From: Phyto melanocephala
Taxonomy: Eukaryota > Arthropoda > Insecta > Diptera > Rhinophoridae
Length of the DNA stretch: 64,000 bases
Assembly: GCA_941918925.1 (NCBI GenBank)
Contig: OW799236.1
Coordinates: 78,246,713-78,310,712 of the forward strand
Reading direction: 5' to 3'
The notes under the pieces are model-generated. The model saw only the letters and a program-made list of their open reading frames with translations, was not told the DNA's origin and made no database searches. Shown here in pieces: positions 1 to 12,394 of this stretch (positions are counted from its first letter, which is position 1; each line of letters opens with the position of its first letter). Position numbers and translations under genes: made by a program.

Positions 1-119
1 TATTTGTCACATAGAACATAATAATTTACGAACGACGATGTATTTATTACACAGATTCAATTCTTTGGAATCAAATGGTTAAATAAATGTTATCAAAGTA
101 TTTTCTTTAACTTTTTTAG

Positions 120-3100
120 GATAAAATTTGTTGGCGTTTATGCTTGCTATCCCTACCACATTAAATCCGAAGTTTTACCACCAAAAGTAAAATTTGAGCC
201 ACGATCTATAATAAAAACTCTGAATGTTTTAGAATTCGCAAAATTCTATGTATTTATAACAAATGCAACACCAACTACAACCTGGTTTAAATTAAAATTG
301 GTTAGTTTTTTTATAACTCTGTAATAATTAATCAAAAGACATAAACAAATTATAAATATTTTGAAAAATAAGCATTAAAAGAATTCACATCACTGGTTTC
401 AACACTGCGAAAATACTAAATAAAAAGTTTTTTCAAGCGTAACAACAATGTTATATGTATATAATGTCATAACTTTTATTTTACTTTATTAACAAAGTGT
501 GTAAATTCTAAACCACACACAGCAGCTATTTGTTTACCCAAGTACACAATTACCAGCAAGATTAAAATCGGTGACGTGAATATTTTTAATACGTAAATTT
601 AATTAGGATTATCAAAAATCGTACATATTTATTTACTATTTAATTACAGAAAGACGAAACTTGCATGTCCATAGAACCATATGGCGGTCAATTGGCTCCC
701 ACTGGCCATGCTATGTACGTTACTTTGAGTGTATTATATACTGATCCCGGAACATATAAAAATGTGCTATATATTATAATGGAATTTGAAACTATAGAGG
801 TACATAAATATAGAGATTGTCAATTATGCGGACTAAAATTCATATATTTTTTTTATTGAAATAAGCAATTAAATTTAAAAATGTGCTTGGTTATTCAAAC
901 GAATAACGAAAAAAATTGTTATTCGAATATTTCACCCAAATGGCAACTATACCCTGCAGTAAGTCTCGGGCAGTGACAAAATAAATGTTGCTCCTCATCC
1001 TCACAGGAACACAGCAGAAATCGTTCGAGTTCGGCTGCCATTTCGCAATAAACGATTTAATATTGCAGAGATCGATCAAGATGCTTATTGGCAGCTTTAA
1101 GTCTTTTTGCTCCAGAGATGGAAGTATGTTTTTTATACTCATTGATATTGCTAGCCAGCAGCGTTTGTCCAGATTATTAGAGTTCGCACAGTGGAGAGTA
1201 TAGTGAGGAATTACAGAGGAATCTTAAAAAGGTCGATTTCATCTAATACACGGATTGATGAACGGATATACGGCTTTATAAAATATGTATGTAAAGGGTC
1301 CGCCAAATAACTTTTTTTTGAAAATGCTATAAAAAGTGTAGATTCGGCTGTGTGGCACGTAGCGTCGTCCTGTTGAAACCAAATGTTGCCAATATCCTCC
1401 TCTTCAATTTTTGTGAACAAAAATTCGTTCAACATGGCCTGATAACGATCGCCATTGACTACGGCCACTCCTTGCTCATTTTCGAAGAAAAATGGTCTAA
1501 TTATGCCTCTGGACCAAAATCCGCACCAAACAGTGACTCGTTTTGGGTGTATCGGCCTTTTAATGTATGCGTGTGGGTTTTCTGTGCCCCAAATGCAACA
1601 ATTTTGCTTGTTTACATACCCGCCAAGACCAAAATGAGATGATTTTTTTTGGCAAAATCGGCCAAAGTAATGTCGCAATATTTCCCAGCGTTGTTCAAGC
1701 GTATACACAACCATATTCGTTCAGCGGAAGGATAAAACTAATTATCTGTCAAATCAGACATGAGCTAAGTGTTACCATTCACGAAATAAGCACTAGTTGA
1801 AAAAAAACGTTAGATGGCGGACCCTTTATATTAGGCCATACTGGAAAAGAATTCGTCGTACACTATTTCTGCAAGTCGATTTCGAAAAAATTCTTTTTTG
1901 CCTATTTACCTCTATCGTTATCTTCGGCGTTTACAGTCGGATTTTAAACCATAATACAACGATATTTTTGTCTCAATGAATTACATTTTCAGTTAGTTTC
2001 TATTAACCTAAAAAATGCACCTCCTACTTGCAGATCGACTTGAGAATGACAATATTTTGTTATTTATTATTATTATAATTTTACTTTTATTACACTTACA
2101 GAAAATACCTATTACAATCAATGTTAAGGGAATACCAATATTTTTTGAGCCAGAAATTCGTTCCAAAGACATAAATATCGGCAATATACTGTGTAACACT
2201 GAAGACGATTACTTTGATGATAAGCCAAATTATACCCAACAATTTAAAGTGATCAATAAAGGTTCAAGGAATTATCGATTAAGCATTACACGCACAAAAT
2301 GTTCGGCTAAAGCAACTTGCAGCGTAAACGCATCAAAAGTAAAAGTCAATATAAAACCAAATAATTTAGTGATGTCAGGGCAATCTACAAACTACTTTAA
2401 TATTATGATGAATTGTTGTGAAACTACTACGATATTCAGTGAATTTCGTATATATTTAAATGATATTAATAATGTAAAACATACGGAAAGTTATCGCTTT
2501 ATATTGACGGCAGCTTTTACATTGCCTGAACTGACATGGAATCGGCGAAATATTAGCATGATTTATTATAGAACGCATCAGTTTAAGGAGCGCGAACAAT
2601 GGGGTATGTTAAAAATTTAAGGTTTAACAAAATTACTTACAATAGATATTACCTTTGATTTAGAAACTATCAAGCTTACGAATGTAACAGACAATATAGT
2701 GGAACGTGTTAACTTAAAGATAACTGGACCTTTTAAAATGAAGATATTATTTGAACATAAGTTTGAAGAAGAATTAAATTTTTCTATGAGTGCCTTAGAA
2801 ACGAAAGAATTGTTTATATTGTTGAATAAGGATTTGATCAGAAATCGCTTGGACACGCATTACGAAGGATGTATAACATGCTGTGCCAACTCAAGAGTAC
2901 AGGTAAAAGTAATTAAAATTAAGTCTTTGGAAAATCTTTTGTGAATTTAATCTTTGACTTTGTGAAAATGTTATAATTTTTTTTTAAATTTTACTAAGAA
3001 AACGGTTCATTTAAAATTACTGGTATTTATACCCAAAGTGATCCTAAAACATAACCAGGTGACTGTATTTACAAAAAACACAGAAGGTGGTACTTACGTA

Positions 3101-6100
3101 GAACTTTTAAATACCGGTGAAGTTCCCGCCCTATATAAATGGAAAAAACTGAAAGAGGAATGGCTCTACATAAGCCAGGTATATTTATTTTCTTTAATTT
3201 TTATTTTGTAATAATTTTTTTTAAAAATAACAACAACTAGGAAGAGGATATCAAACAAGCAGCTTCTATTATTTTATCTGATCTTATAAGTATGCTGGCA
3301 TTGGAAACTGTTGACCCGGAAGCAGATTCGGAAACAAATATGACACGCCGTTATCAGAAATTCAAATGCGTTTTAAAAGACCTTAATGACCCTATTAACA
3401 TTAAAGAAATTTTAAATGAAATTATAGAAAATATTGATTTAAGTGCCCGGCATTATAAATTGCCACCAATTGAGTCTATTGAAATTGAAAATTTTAAAAA
3501 TCCTAATCAAAATAATAATGAAATCATAGATCGTTTAATGGTATACTCTACAGATCATATGCAATATCAAATGGAAGAAGCTTTGAATATGGAAATTTTA
3601 CAACTGCAAGAAGAATTTAACGAAAAGTTAAGTGAAATAGAAGATCATTTTAATTCGCAAACTGTGTATGTTAATCGTAAATATGTACCGATTACTTCGA
3701 CATCGACTGTTGCATTGGGGACATTATCCAACAAGGAAACGTGTGTTTATTATACTTTGGATCATATTTTGAGTCATTTAAAATTGGACGACAGTTATGT
3801 TTTATCAGAGCCGAGCAGTCAAACTTGTGATCCAAAAAAATCGGTATATTTTTTTGATAAATGTGGCCTCCTGCAAGAAAAGCAAACGGAAATGTGTGCT
3901 TTGCATATACCTCCCATCAGGAAAGGTAAGTGTGAATGTACTTAGATCAGTCATCGACAAAATATGAATATTTAGCAAATTTTATATTTTATTCTCACGT
4001 AAACGTATAGTTACAAAATAATTAAAAAACAAATTAAATTTTAAATACAAAAAACCAATTTAATTTAACCAGGCTAAATTTCGGGCTTTTTTAAATAATT
4101 TTGTTAAAAAAAATTAAATAAAGGGTCTTCTAATAGAGAATTTTCAACTTTGGCAATAGGTTCGTTTGAGTACTTTTACTGCACTTTGTAGTAAATGAGT
4201 AATTATTTAGTAAATTGAAAATTTTACTCTCAAAAAGAGAATTTGTCCAAAAAAGTACTCGAACAGACATTTGTAAAAATTCGATTGAAGCTGATGGCAA
4301 ATAAATATTGTGTTGTTTAATGGGAACTATGTACATACATATGTGCAAATATGTATTTAAGTATGTATACCTGCACCAGATTCAGGCAGTTCCATTCTTT
4401 CATCTGTAGACATTGTTAACTAACTTTATTTCACAAACAATTTAAATTTAATAATATTTTGCACTTTTGTTTGGATTTTCCTTTTTTTTTTAATATTTTT
4501 CACAAATTGTATACTTTTTGTTTGCTTACTTTTGTTTGTTTACCTTTTGAATCATATGTTTTTTGGTTTTGCTAAATCTTACTGCAAGAAATTTCTGTAG
4601 TAAAAATTTGCAAATACTCAGTCAAGAACTGTCACTTTTCGCTCTCTATTTGTGCTCTCATTAACTACAAATTTGTAGGTTCGTTCGAGTACTTTTACTG
4701 CACTTTGTAGTAAATGAGTAATTATTTAGTAAATTGAAAATTTTACTCTCAAAAAGAGAATTTGTCCAAAAAAGTACTCGAACAGACATTTGTAAAAATT
4801 CGTAAGATTGAAGCAACAGCTGATGGCAAATAAATAAAGTTTAATGGGAACTATGTACATACATACATATGTGCAAATATGTATTTAAGTATGTATACCT
4901 GCGCCAGATTCAGGCAGTTCCATTCTTTCGTCTGTAGACATTGTTAACTAACTTTATTTTACAAACAATTTAAATTTAATAATATTTTGCACTTTTGTTT
5001 GGATTTTCCTTTTTTTAATATTTTTTTCACAAATTGTATACTTTTTGTTTGCTTACGTTTGTTTGTTTACCTTTTGAATCATATGTTTTTTGGTTTTGCT
5101 AAATCTTACAGCAAGAAATTTCTGTTGTAAAAATTTGCAAATACTCAGTCAAGAACTGTCACTTTTCGCTCTCTATTTGTGCTCTCATTTACTACAAATT
5201 TGTGTAAACGAACGCAATTTCGTAAAATGCAGTAAAAATTTGTACAAATTCGTACAAATTTGTGAGTTCTCGAACGAACCTTGTGTAAACGAACGCAATT
5301 TCGTAAAATTCAGTAAAAATTTGTACAAATTTATGAGTTCTCGAACGAACCTAATTGATAGTTGTCAGATGGTTAAAGTTACAACTGTCGAATTGGCTGA
5401 CGTTCATTCAGTTTGTTTTGCCAAATCACCAGGACGTATGTAGCATGCAACAACAAGTGCAATGATGTAATTATTTATCAAAATGTGTTCTGCGCTCAGT
5501 GTGGGGAATGTTTCACTAAAAATTCATGTTCAGAAATGATGCCAATTATTTGATGAATGGCTATGAATTTGGTATGATTTAATATTTATGGGATCCAAGA
5601 GCGTCCAATGCAGTCACTTTTTTGGATTTTCCGCTGGCATTAGCATTGGTCAGGTCATGATTACCAACTTATTTTGATCTGAGTTAGATGGCATGGACAA
5701 CAAAAAAATGTCATATTATTCATTTTGCACGAGTGAATTCAGGGAATGAAAAATTTGACATTTCGGATGCGCGCCACTCAGCGAAGACGCAGCTTAAATT
5801 TGCACGATATTTTATACATATATTTTTCAAATGAATATAAAATTGAATAATATCTGACACACACTTTACTTCATTTTAGTTTAAAGATAGGTAGTGCATA
5901 TTGGAAGACCCATTAGTACCTACAAAGACAAATGCAACGATGAGCCATATTATTTTTCTTATTTTACTGACGTTAATTAAACTTTTTCGGTTTATTCCAC
6001 CACATTAAGGTATATATGTATATTAAGGTATTACCATATTGGACATGGGCAAATTTCTTTAAAAACAAATTAAAAATCGTACTCACAAATTATAATTAAT

Positions 6101-9100
6101 TTTTAATTACAATATTTCCAAACAGATTATCCTGCTAGGTTTAAAATGATCACATACATTTTGTTAGTACCGCTTAAAAATTTTTTCTAATTTTGTAAGC
6201 AGTGCAGACTTCATTCCCTTAACCTATTGCACCCATGAAAATGCTTAAATTGTTTACATACATTAGCACTACGAAGCATGTCTTCTGTAATGCTTATAAC
6301 TTCAGCAGCAGAAAAAAGGACACCTATTTATTTCAATAGTAATTGTTTGTATGACTCTCCTTTACTTGCTGCTATCTTCTTAAACATAAGGAGAAGGCAT
6401 GAAATTAGAGTTATTTATTGAAAAAAGAGACCTACGAAGTAGGACATCGTATATAAAAATCATGTCTATTAGGAACGCTTTTGGAAGCAGGTTAGCACTA
6501 AGTAAGCAATTAAAAAAAACGCTTTTGTTAGGAAACCATACTTACTAAGGGCCGTATTCATAAAAGATATTTTAGGTTTATTGAAGGCGATATGACAAAT
6601 TTCTCTACATCTGTCAAATAAGCCTTTAATAAACCTTAAATATTTTTTATGAATACGGCCCTAAATATACATAAATATAAATATAAATATAGTATAGAGC
6701 ATTTTTTAAATATAATATTTTTTTAAGGTTTTGAAGTTCGAGCCGCATTTCAATTAGATGTGGTTGGCGGTAAATCTCAACAATTTGAAATAATTTTGGT
6801 TAACCTGGAAACGACAGTAATATTAAGCAAAGAAAACTTTTATCTGGGTCTTAAGGTAAGATACAAGGTTAAAATAAAATTGATTTAAACTTGTTATGAT
6901 ATAAGATACTAGTGATGTAACGAATATTAATTGTTATATTCTTGAATATCTGCTGCCGATATTCGCATTTCAAGAACTAGAACACGTGATTTAAACTCTT
7001 AAAAAAGAAGGCTGGAAGGCTATAATTATGTCGCAGTGATGAAATAAGTGGTTTGTTTAGCAAGTCCAGTGTTTTTCAAAAAGATCTTTAATTGGCAAAA
7101 TCTAATATTCAATTATAACTTTGCTATGCGGCAATATTTTATGAACTGTCAAGGTAATCTTTTTCTTTGGATATAATTCTGCTTGAAGTGATGTAGCTTT
7201 CGAAGCATATTCTCCATATTTTTCAGAATCAACTTTTTCCTAGCAGTTTAAAACAACATAGTTCCCAATCTCTTATCGATTTGATTATTTATTGCAGTAA
7301 TTTGATCTACAGCCTCATCATTTTCAAAAATTCTTTTCGAAGTGTTTGAGTTTTTGTATCTGTACATGGAACAGTCTACTGTTAGTCCTACTTGTTTGAA
7401 AAACTCATCCTGTATTTCATTCTTTCTGATCTTTTTCTTATCCTTGTTTAATGTATTTCCTCTTGTGGCAGCACACAACTCAATATATTCATAATTCTCT
7501 TTGTTTGTAAAATTCTTTAATATAAAAGAAAGAGTGTTTTATTTTCAAATATTTTTTTTTGAATGATTTTGATTTTTGTTTTTTGTATGCGTTTTAGCAA
7601 CCTTTTGAGAGCAGACTTGACAACCATAGGTCATAATCGAACGAATACACATTGTGTAATTAAGTAGCTTATTCTTTATATTAAGTTTAGATCTTCGGCT
7701 TATTAAGGGGTATAAGGCACAGCTACACTTAAGTACTTAACATGCTGTTTGAATAAAAGTTTTTTTTTTCAAGGATTATTCCTAAATATTTAATTACGTT
7801 CTTTAATGAGATAATAGTTCCCATAGACCTTTAATTTCTATTAAGAATGTGTTTTTGCGATTTGTTGAATGGAAATATAATCGCTTGAGTTTTATCGTCA
7901 TTAATTTTTATTTTCCATTTGTCATAGTATTTACAAATTTATTTAAGATTCTTTTCCATTCTCCTAATTATCGCATTTGAAATCTAACCGCAACAAATAA
8001 AGGAGCTATCAATATATTTTATATTTAAAGGTGTACGGCCTAATGAACATATTTTTTTATTTTATGCAATATTTTTTATTAACAATAATATTTATTTGGT
8101 TTATATGCATTTCACTGGTGCTTATGCCAAATCATGAGTAAACCTTTGGCCAATTTTTTTATGATCTGGCATAAGCACCAGTGAAACGCATATAAACCAG
8201 CTTAAACTTAACAACCAATTATACATATAATAATTTTACAAAATGTTACAAATGAGTTTTATTTTTTGTACTTAGCCCTGGTATGAGCAATTTCGTACTA
8301 AAACTTGTATTAAAAATACAACCAACTATACGATTTCATTAAAAATTAATCAAGTCCCAAGAATTCGTGAAAAACTCTCAAAACTGGCTACAGGATTTAT
8401 TAACATAGTGGGAAACAGAACACTTCAATTAATACCTTATCAGAGTGCAACAATACAAACAGAAGGTACTCTGGGATTTGATCAAGAATTTAAACGTGAA
8501 TTTAAAATAATTATAAATGAGAGCGAAGAAATAGACTTGAAATTTAATGGACACGGCATAATGCCTATGTTAAACATTTCTAAGCCTGGTTTACCACTAC
8601 TAGTGCAAGATCCTGACGAAATTATTGCAGAATACTATTTATTGCAAAAAATATTCTATTTTAAAATATTTAAAGCAATTACTGAACGAGAAGACGAGCT
8701 TTCTAACGCAATGGATGAAGAGGATAATTCCTTACAAGAGGTTAAAAGTTTTCTAACAGACATAACTTTTTTATCTACAGAAACTCAATATGATTCTGAA
8801 ATTGCCAAGTCAATTTTAGAAATCAAAAGGGAACTGAATTTCTTTAAAATTTTACAAACTTATATTTTGATTAATAATAATGAAGACCTGCCAAGTTCTA
8901 CTATTTTAGAACAACTATTGCAAACCGAAAAATTTGTTTGCCATTTATTTAATAACCCGGAAACTGGCTCATTTTTAAGTCAGTTATATCAAAACAATTT
9001 ACTGAATCAAAAAAAATATGATGAATATGTGTCGATAAATTTAAAACACTTTACCATACATCCTCTACCCTTTCAATTGAACACATATATTTTAGATATG

Positions 9101-12100
9101 GGTAACGTGTATGTTAATCAATATACAAAAACTGTTTTTAAATTGGAGTTTATGGGACCTGGTAGACTTATAGCAGCTGCTAGATGTGCTGTTAAAATTC
9201 CGGGGCTACTGATTGATTTTGAAGTATTTGAAAAGTAAGTACATATGAGCTGAAAAATTTTTTAAACAGATTTTTTAAATACATATGTATGTATGTATTT
9301 ATTATTACATACATACTATGTAAAATTATATCTTTTAGTAGCAACAATTTTATTTATTATCGTGCCAATGATAAATTAACTGTGTGTGACACACCCTACC
9401 GCAATATGACAGAACGTGACATGGGTGCGGAAACTAATTCGCAGCAGCAACATCAACGTTATATAACAACGGACGAAGCAAAATGCCTTAGGAATAAATA
9501 TAACAGTTTAAATAGATCTATATATCGGGAGCAGAAATATCATTTAACACATTGTAAAATATTTTCCAAAAGCAAATATAATTTTGCGGAAACCCAAGTA
9601 AATGTTAAGATACTATTTCGACCGCAGAGATCTCATTACAAACTGAATCAAATTATGAAGGATTTTCTTTTTATAGATGTAAGTTGGATTTAAAAATACT
9701 AAAACGAATAATTTTGCGCTAAAGAGTTTATTAAAGCAAAATGACTTGTGTTTAAGGCATATCAGTTAAAATGCGATTACGATTAGTAATCAATTACATT
9801 ACTTTTTAAAAGGAATCGTAATGATTACATTATATCCTTAAAAAGAATTTTTTGATTACTTATTCATTACGATTATAAATAATAAAAAAATAATAAAGAT
9901 TATTTGAAATTACCACAAATATTAAAAAATTAATCAAAAAATAATTCGACTACTTTAAAATGTTACTTTTAGTTTTTTTTTTGATTATTTGAAAGGTCTT
10001 TTGTTTCAAAGTGAACGAAAGTTTAACTAACTATTGTTAAAAATGTGGTTATTTTTCAAAATAATGAAAACGTTGATTTATTTGCTACATTTCTGACCGT
10101 CTGTCCGTGTGTATGTTGAAATCAACTTTTTGAAGCCTCAGACATCGCTTGGTGAGGTATTAAAATATACGTAAATTTATAATTTTACAATGGGATGTTT
10201 TAATATATGTGTGTTTTTTATATGTTTGTACGTATTTCTTATGGGATGAATGCTGATACAAACTACTGTTATTGCATGACTACACGTTGTGAAGGGTATA
10301 TAAGATTCGGCACGGCCGAATATAGCGCTCTTACTTGTTAAATAATAATAAAGTTCTATGAGTAAAACACTCACACTGAGTGTTTTACAAATTAACCTTA
10401 AGGTTAACCTTATTACAAAAAATTCCAGAAAAAATTCTATTTTAAAGGGAGTCCATTTTTTAAAAATCCACTCAAAAATTAAAAAAGTAATTTCCTGAAA
10501 AACTATAAAAACAGACTTAAGCAGTTTTTCTCTATTGCCACATATGTATATGAACGGATAAACCTGAATTTGAATCACAGCCTTAATATATACATATTTG
10601 TTTTATTAGATTATATAATATGTATTTATCAATTTATATTTATTCGAACTTTTGTTTTAAATTTGTTATAAATTATTTATTCTGGCTTAAGTAAAACATA
10701 TAATAATACTGAAAAATTATTTCGATATTAGTCGAGTGGAATGCATTTTCAAAATCAGCTCCGATTTCATCATATGTGTACGTTTAAGAAATACTTGAAC
10801 GTTTTTTCAATTTGGTTTCAATGTAAATTCTTAATCACATTGGATATTTTTTATATCAATTTTTTTCAATGTTTTTGAGTTTGTGAAAAAATATCAAAAC
10901 GAAAAGATATTAGTATTTATATTTATAATAAATAATATCAAAATATTTACTTCGTACAATAAGCACTCTTTATCGGTATAGTCATATTAGATTAAAAACT
11001 ACTATTTATATATTAAAATTTAATGGAATTAGAAAATAGGAAGCATAGAATTTATTTTTAAATATTTCATTCAAATCAAATGACATTTTCTTCATGTTCA
11101 TATTCTTAATATATTTTTGTTATGCTTTATATTCAATTAAATATTAAACTTTAAATATTTTCCGGCACCATGAAATAACTCCCCAAGAAATAACTCTTCA
11201 AAATGAAATAAGTCCCCAAAATTTTGTACATAAATAATACGAATAATAAGGATTTATTTAATTTTTTGGGGCTTTATTTCAGTTTTAATTTTAGGGAGTT
11301 CTTTCATTATGAAATAACTCCCCAAATTTAAAAATGAAATAAGTTCCTAAAATTATTTTTGGGGACTTATTTCATTTTCTATTAATTCACAAATGTTACT
11401 ATAAAAAAACAAGGTGTTGTATTTTCAACCAAAAACACGTTAACATTGAAATTAACATCTTGAACTTTTAAGACTTACTGTTTTAAATATTCTTATCAAT
11501 TTTCACAAATAAATAACTAGTTTCTCATATAGCGTCGCCTTGTAAAGAAGTAGTGAATTAAAAAATGAATTACGAAGTTATCAACGGTTATAGCAAAAAT
11601 AGCAAATTATTATCTTATGTACTGAAGCAACGATTTGTGTTTGCACATATTTCTTCTAATGGCCTGACAAAAATAAAACCTACAAAAAAATATTAATTCT
11701 AAAGCAAACTAATGGCTGGTGCGATTTCTGCCGGATCGCAAAATTATTCTTGTCCTTATTGCCATGCATTGCTCAAGATGCAATGCAAGTATTTATCTAG
11801 AAAGTAAATAGGTATTTTGAAATAAAAAACATAGTTTCTACTTTATAATTTAACTTATTATTTTTCTTCTTTTAAAACAGGGAATTATTTCAGTTTTAAT
11901 TTGGGGATTTGTTTCATTATGAAATAAGTCCCTAAATGTTGGGGTTTTATTTAATTTTTGTTTGGGGTGTTATTTCAATTCATTGGGGGCTTATTTCATT
12001 TTTCATTTTCAGATTGGGGCATTATTTCATAATGAAATAAGTCCCTAAAATTGGGGACTTATTTCATTTTCATTCTGGGGAGTTATTTCCAATATTCTTA

Positions 12101-12305
12101 AATGTTTACAATTAAATTTAATTAAAAAAGTGAAGCTTAACTTAGAAAAATTAATTTAAGCCAGAATAAATAATTTGCAATATATTTATCAGATTTTTTT
12201 TAAATGACGAGTGTAACCAAATATTATTATTTATTTTAACAGCTACATATGGGGCCCACACTTCCAATTTTACTACAAGCTCGAATAACTGATGGAAAAC
12301 AGTAA
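120..12305 (+). CDS. HYDIN/CFAP-like ASH (MSP-fold) domain protein, 3' part of gene, 10 exons
   Basis: Ten exons join with matching phases and no internal stop: 120-300, 650-799, 2102-2603, 2646-2902, 2999-3178, 3241-3925, 6728-6855, 8276-9234, 9339-9678 and 12243-12305 (TAA). All are flanked by AG and GT. The visible part is about 1147 residues; the 5' exons lie left of the window. The protein is a run of short beta-rich modules with recurring phrases of the ASH/PapD-like type (an example is PPKVKFEPRS near 165-195, followed by tests for F/Y-x-I-x-N). It also has an acidic, probably helical, insert in exon 6 (3560-3650) and another in exon 8 (8640-8900). Such modules are typical of HYDIN, CFAP47, CFAP65 and DLEC1, which sit on axonemal microtubules. 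By inference it serves sperm flagella or sensory cilia. I cannot say which CFAP family it belongs to. The last exon is only 21 codons and was placed because phase, acceptor and stop all fit. Confidence 0.75.
301..649. other. intron of the CFAP-like gene, no distinct feature
   Basis: This lies between donor GTTAGT at 301 and the acceptor at 648-649. It is AT-rich and I see no repeat or gene in it. Confidence 0.6.
890..1240 (-). mobile_element. decayed non-LTR retrotransposon, 3' end of ORF2
   Basis: Read on the minus strand, one frame gives a helix-rich stretch ending in KWQPNSNDF, then a frameshift to a segment with CSCEDEEQHLFCHCP. The Cys/His pattern C-x-C-x(7)-H-x(3)-C-x-C-P is the zinc-binding tail found after the RT and RNase H parts of jockey, I and R1 type LINE ORF2 proteins. 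The split between frames shows it is a fossil. It sits in the intron between exons 2 and 3 of the CFAP-like gene, next to a Tc1/mariner remnant. Confidence 0.6.
1294..1826 (-). mobile_element. Tc1/mariner element with internal deletions (0.53 kb, TIRs and TA target)
   Basis: The ends are inverted copies: AAGGGTCCGCC at 1294-1304 and its complement at 1816-1826, extended by an A/T run on both sides. Each end is flanked by TA (1292-1293 and 1827-1828). Between them a minus-strand frame (about 1310-1714) carries the start of a transposase (YTLEQRWEILRHYF), then after a deletion the catalytic core with GGYVNKQNC, RVTVWCGFWSRGIIRPFFF and IWFQQDDATCHTA. The middle N-terminal DNA-binding part and the C-terminal end are missing, so it is non-autonomous. 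The open frame running out of the left end to 1211 is flanking DNA. Confidence 0.85.
4158..5352 (-). mobile_element. AGGTTCG element, copy 1, interrupted by copy 2
   Basis: This non-autonomous DNA transposon starts AGGTTCGTTTGAG and ends CGAACGAACCT. It is flanked by the same 3 bases, AAT, at 4155-4157 and 5353-5355. Copy 2 sits inside it at 4677-5281, and the missing tail of copy 1 resumes at 5282. On the minus strand it keeps a small coding exon, ATG near 4411 reading MSTDERMELPESGAG, directly followed by a GTATAC splice-donor-like site. Superfamily is not certain; 3-bp duplications and short G-rich termini suggest PIF/Harbinger. Confidence 0.8.
4677..5281 (-). mobile_element. AGGTTCG element, copy 2, nested in copy 1
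   Basis: This is a full-length copy of 605 bp with ends AGGTTCGTTCGAG and CTCGAACGAACCT. The host sequence in copy 1 is duplicated as TGT at 4674-4676 and 5282-5284. The minus strand has the same short exon as the other copies (ATG near 4942), differing only at third codon positions. The open frame that starts at 5090 on the plus strand is just the terminal region of this family and recurs in every copy. Confidence 0.85.
6549..6661. mobile_element. palindromic MITE, 113 bp, TAA target duplication
   Basis: The ends GGGCCGTATTCATAAAA and TTTTTATGAATACGGCCC are inverted copies. The element is flanked by TAA on both sides (6546-6548 and 6662-6664). The inner arms (TATTTTAGGTTTATT against AATAAACCTTAAATA) also pair, so the whole element can fold into one hairpin. 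The TAA duplication is typical of PIF/Harbinger-type MITEs. Confidence 0.8.
7200..8015 (-). mobile_element. decayed jockey-type LINE reverse transcriptase
   Basis: Read on the minus strand from about 8010 downwards, broken frames give KWKIKINDDKTQAIIFPF, then VIKYLGIILEK, then LNYTMCIRSIMTYGCQVCS. These match the RT thumb region of jockey-like LINEs (the K-I-N-x-x-K-T-x-A-I-x-F block, the K-Y-L-G block and the R-x-I-M-T-Y block). The frame at 7248-7478 lies just beyond it and I could not assign it. The element lies in the intron between exons 7 and 8 of the CFAP-like gene. Confidence 0.65.
8097..8200. mobile_element. palindromic MITE, TTTATATGC/CACTGGTGCTTATGCC family
   Basis: The left arm (GGTTTATATGCATTTCACTGG, continuing to TTATGCC) is repeated as an inverted copy ending CATATAAACCAG. 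The loop holds about 40 bases. Related half copies lie at about 25556-25617 and 42590-42635. Confidence 0.65.
9740..9960. repeat. inverted repeat built on TAATCATTACGATTA-like motifs
   Basis: Between 9765 and 9890 the motif GATTACGATTAGTAATCAAT and its complement ATTCATTACGATTATAAATA alternate, giving a foldable AT-rich segment. It lies in the last intron of the CFAP-like gene. It may be a small DNA transposon, but I cannot define its ends. Confidence 0.35.
10095..10339 (-). repeat. partial copy of TATACCC family A
   Basis: On the minus strand it opens AACAAGTAAGAGCGCTATAT, passes through the TTCGGCCGTGCCGAA palindrome and TATACCCTT, and keeps the tail block that in full copies reads ACGGACAGAC (here at 10096-10110 as its complement). 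The middle is deleted. Full copies lie at 19001-19915 and 57733-58447. Confidence 0.7.
11156..12095. repeat. array of GAAATAAGTCCCCAAA motifs in both orientations
   Basis: The 16-base motif TGAAATAA(C/G)TCCCCAA and its complement recur about a dozen times in two clusters (11165-11385 and 11880-12095). The first cluster begins with CCGGCACCATGAAATAACTC and the last ends GGGGAGTTATTTC, so the block has inverted ends. The non-repetitive centre (11390-11880) includes a short frame with a Cys-Pro-Tyr-Cys pair near 11756-11770. It looks like a transposon with subterminal repeats. I do not recognise the family. Confidence 0.6.
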
Positions 12306-12329
12306 AATTCTACTTAAACTGCAACATTT

Positions 12330-12335
12330 TTTATT
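12330..12335 (-). promoter_or_regulatory. candidate poly(A) signal of ninaA
   Basis: AATAAA on the minus strand, 92 bases past the ninaA stop at 12427-12429. It is the first such signal downstream. Confidence 0.4.
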
Positions 12336-12394
12336 GTTCCTGATATATTTTCTTTTTTTTATTAGATTTACTTAAATTCAAACATTTACTTAAA

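Larger units (their letters stand above)
3926..6727. other. large intron of the CFAP-like gene, mostly repeats
   Basis: This is the intron between exons 6 and 7. It holds the two nested AGGTTCG elements (4158-5352) and a palindromic MITE (6549-6661). The stretch 5353-6545 is AT-rich and shows no coding frame or repeat that I recognise. Confidence 0.6.

Noticed and set aside
1..119. Possible coding exon at the very start, after TTACACAG at 46-53
   Set aside because: The sequence is too short and AT-rich to tell from intron, and the phase needed by the exon at 120 cannot be tested.
5090..5443. Open frame beginning MVLLNLTARNFCCKN, also at 29900-30199 and 31073-31345
   Set aside because: It is the terminal region of the AGGTTCG element, recurring because the element recurs. 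It runs through the inverted terminus into unrelated flanks in each copy.
7248..7478. 76-codon minus-strand frame
   Set aside because: It looks protein-like (RGNTLNKDKKKIRKNEIQDE) but I recognise no family and it has no partner exon. It may be a transposon piece near the LINE fossil.
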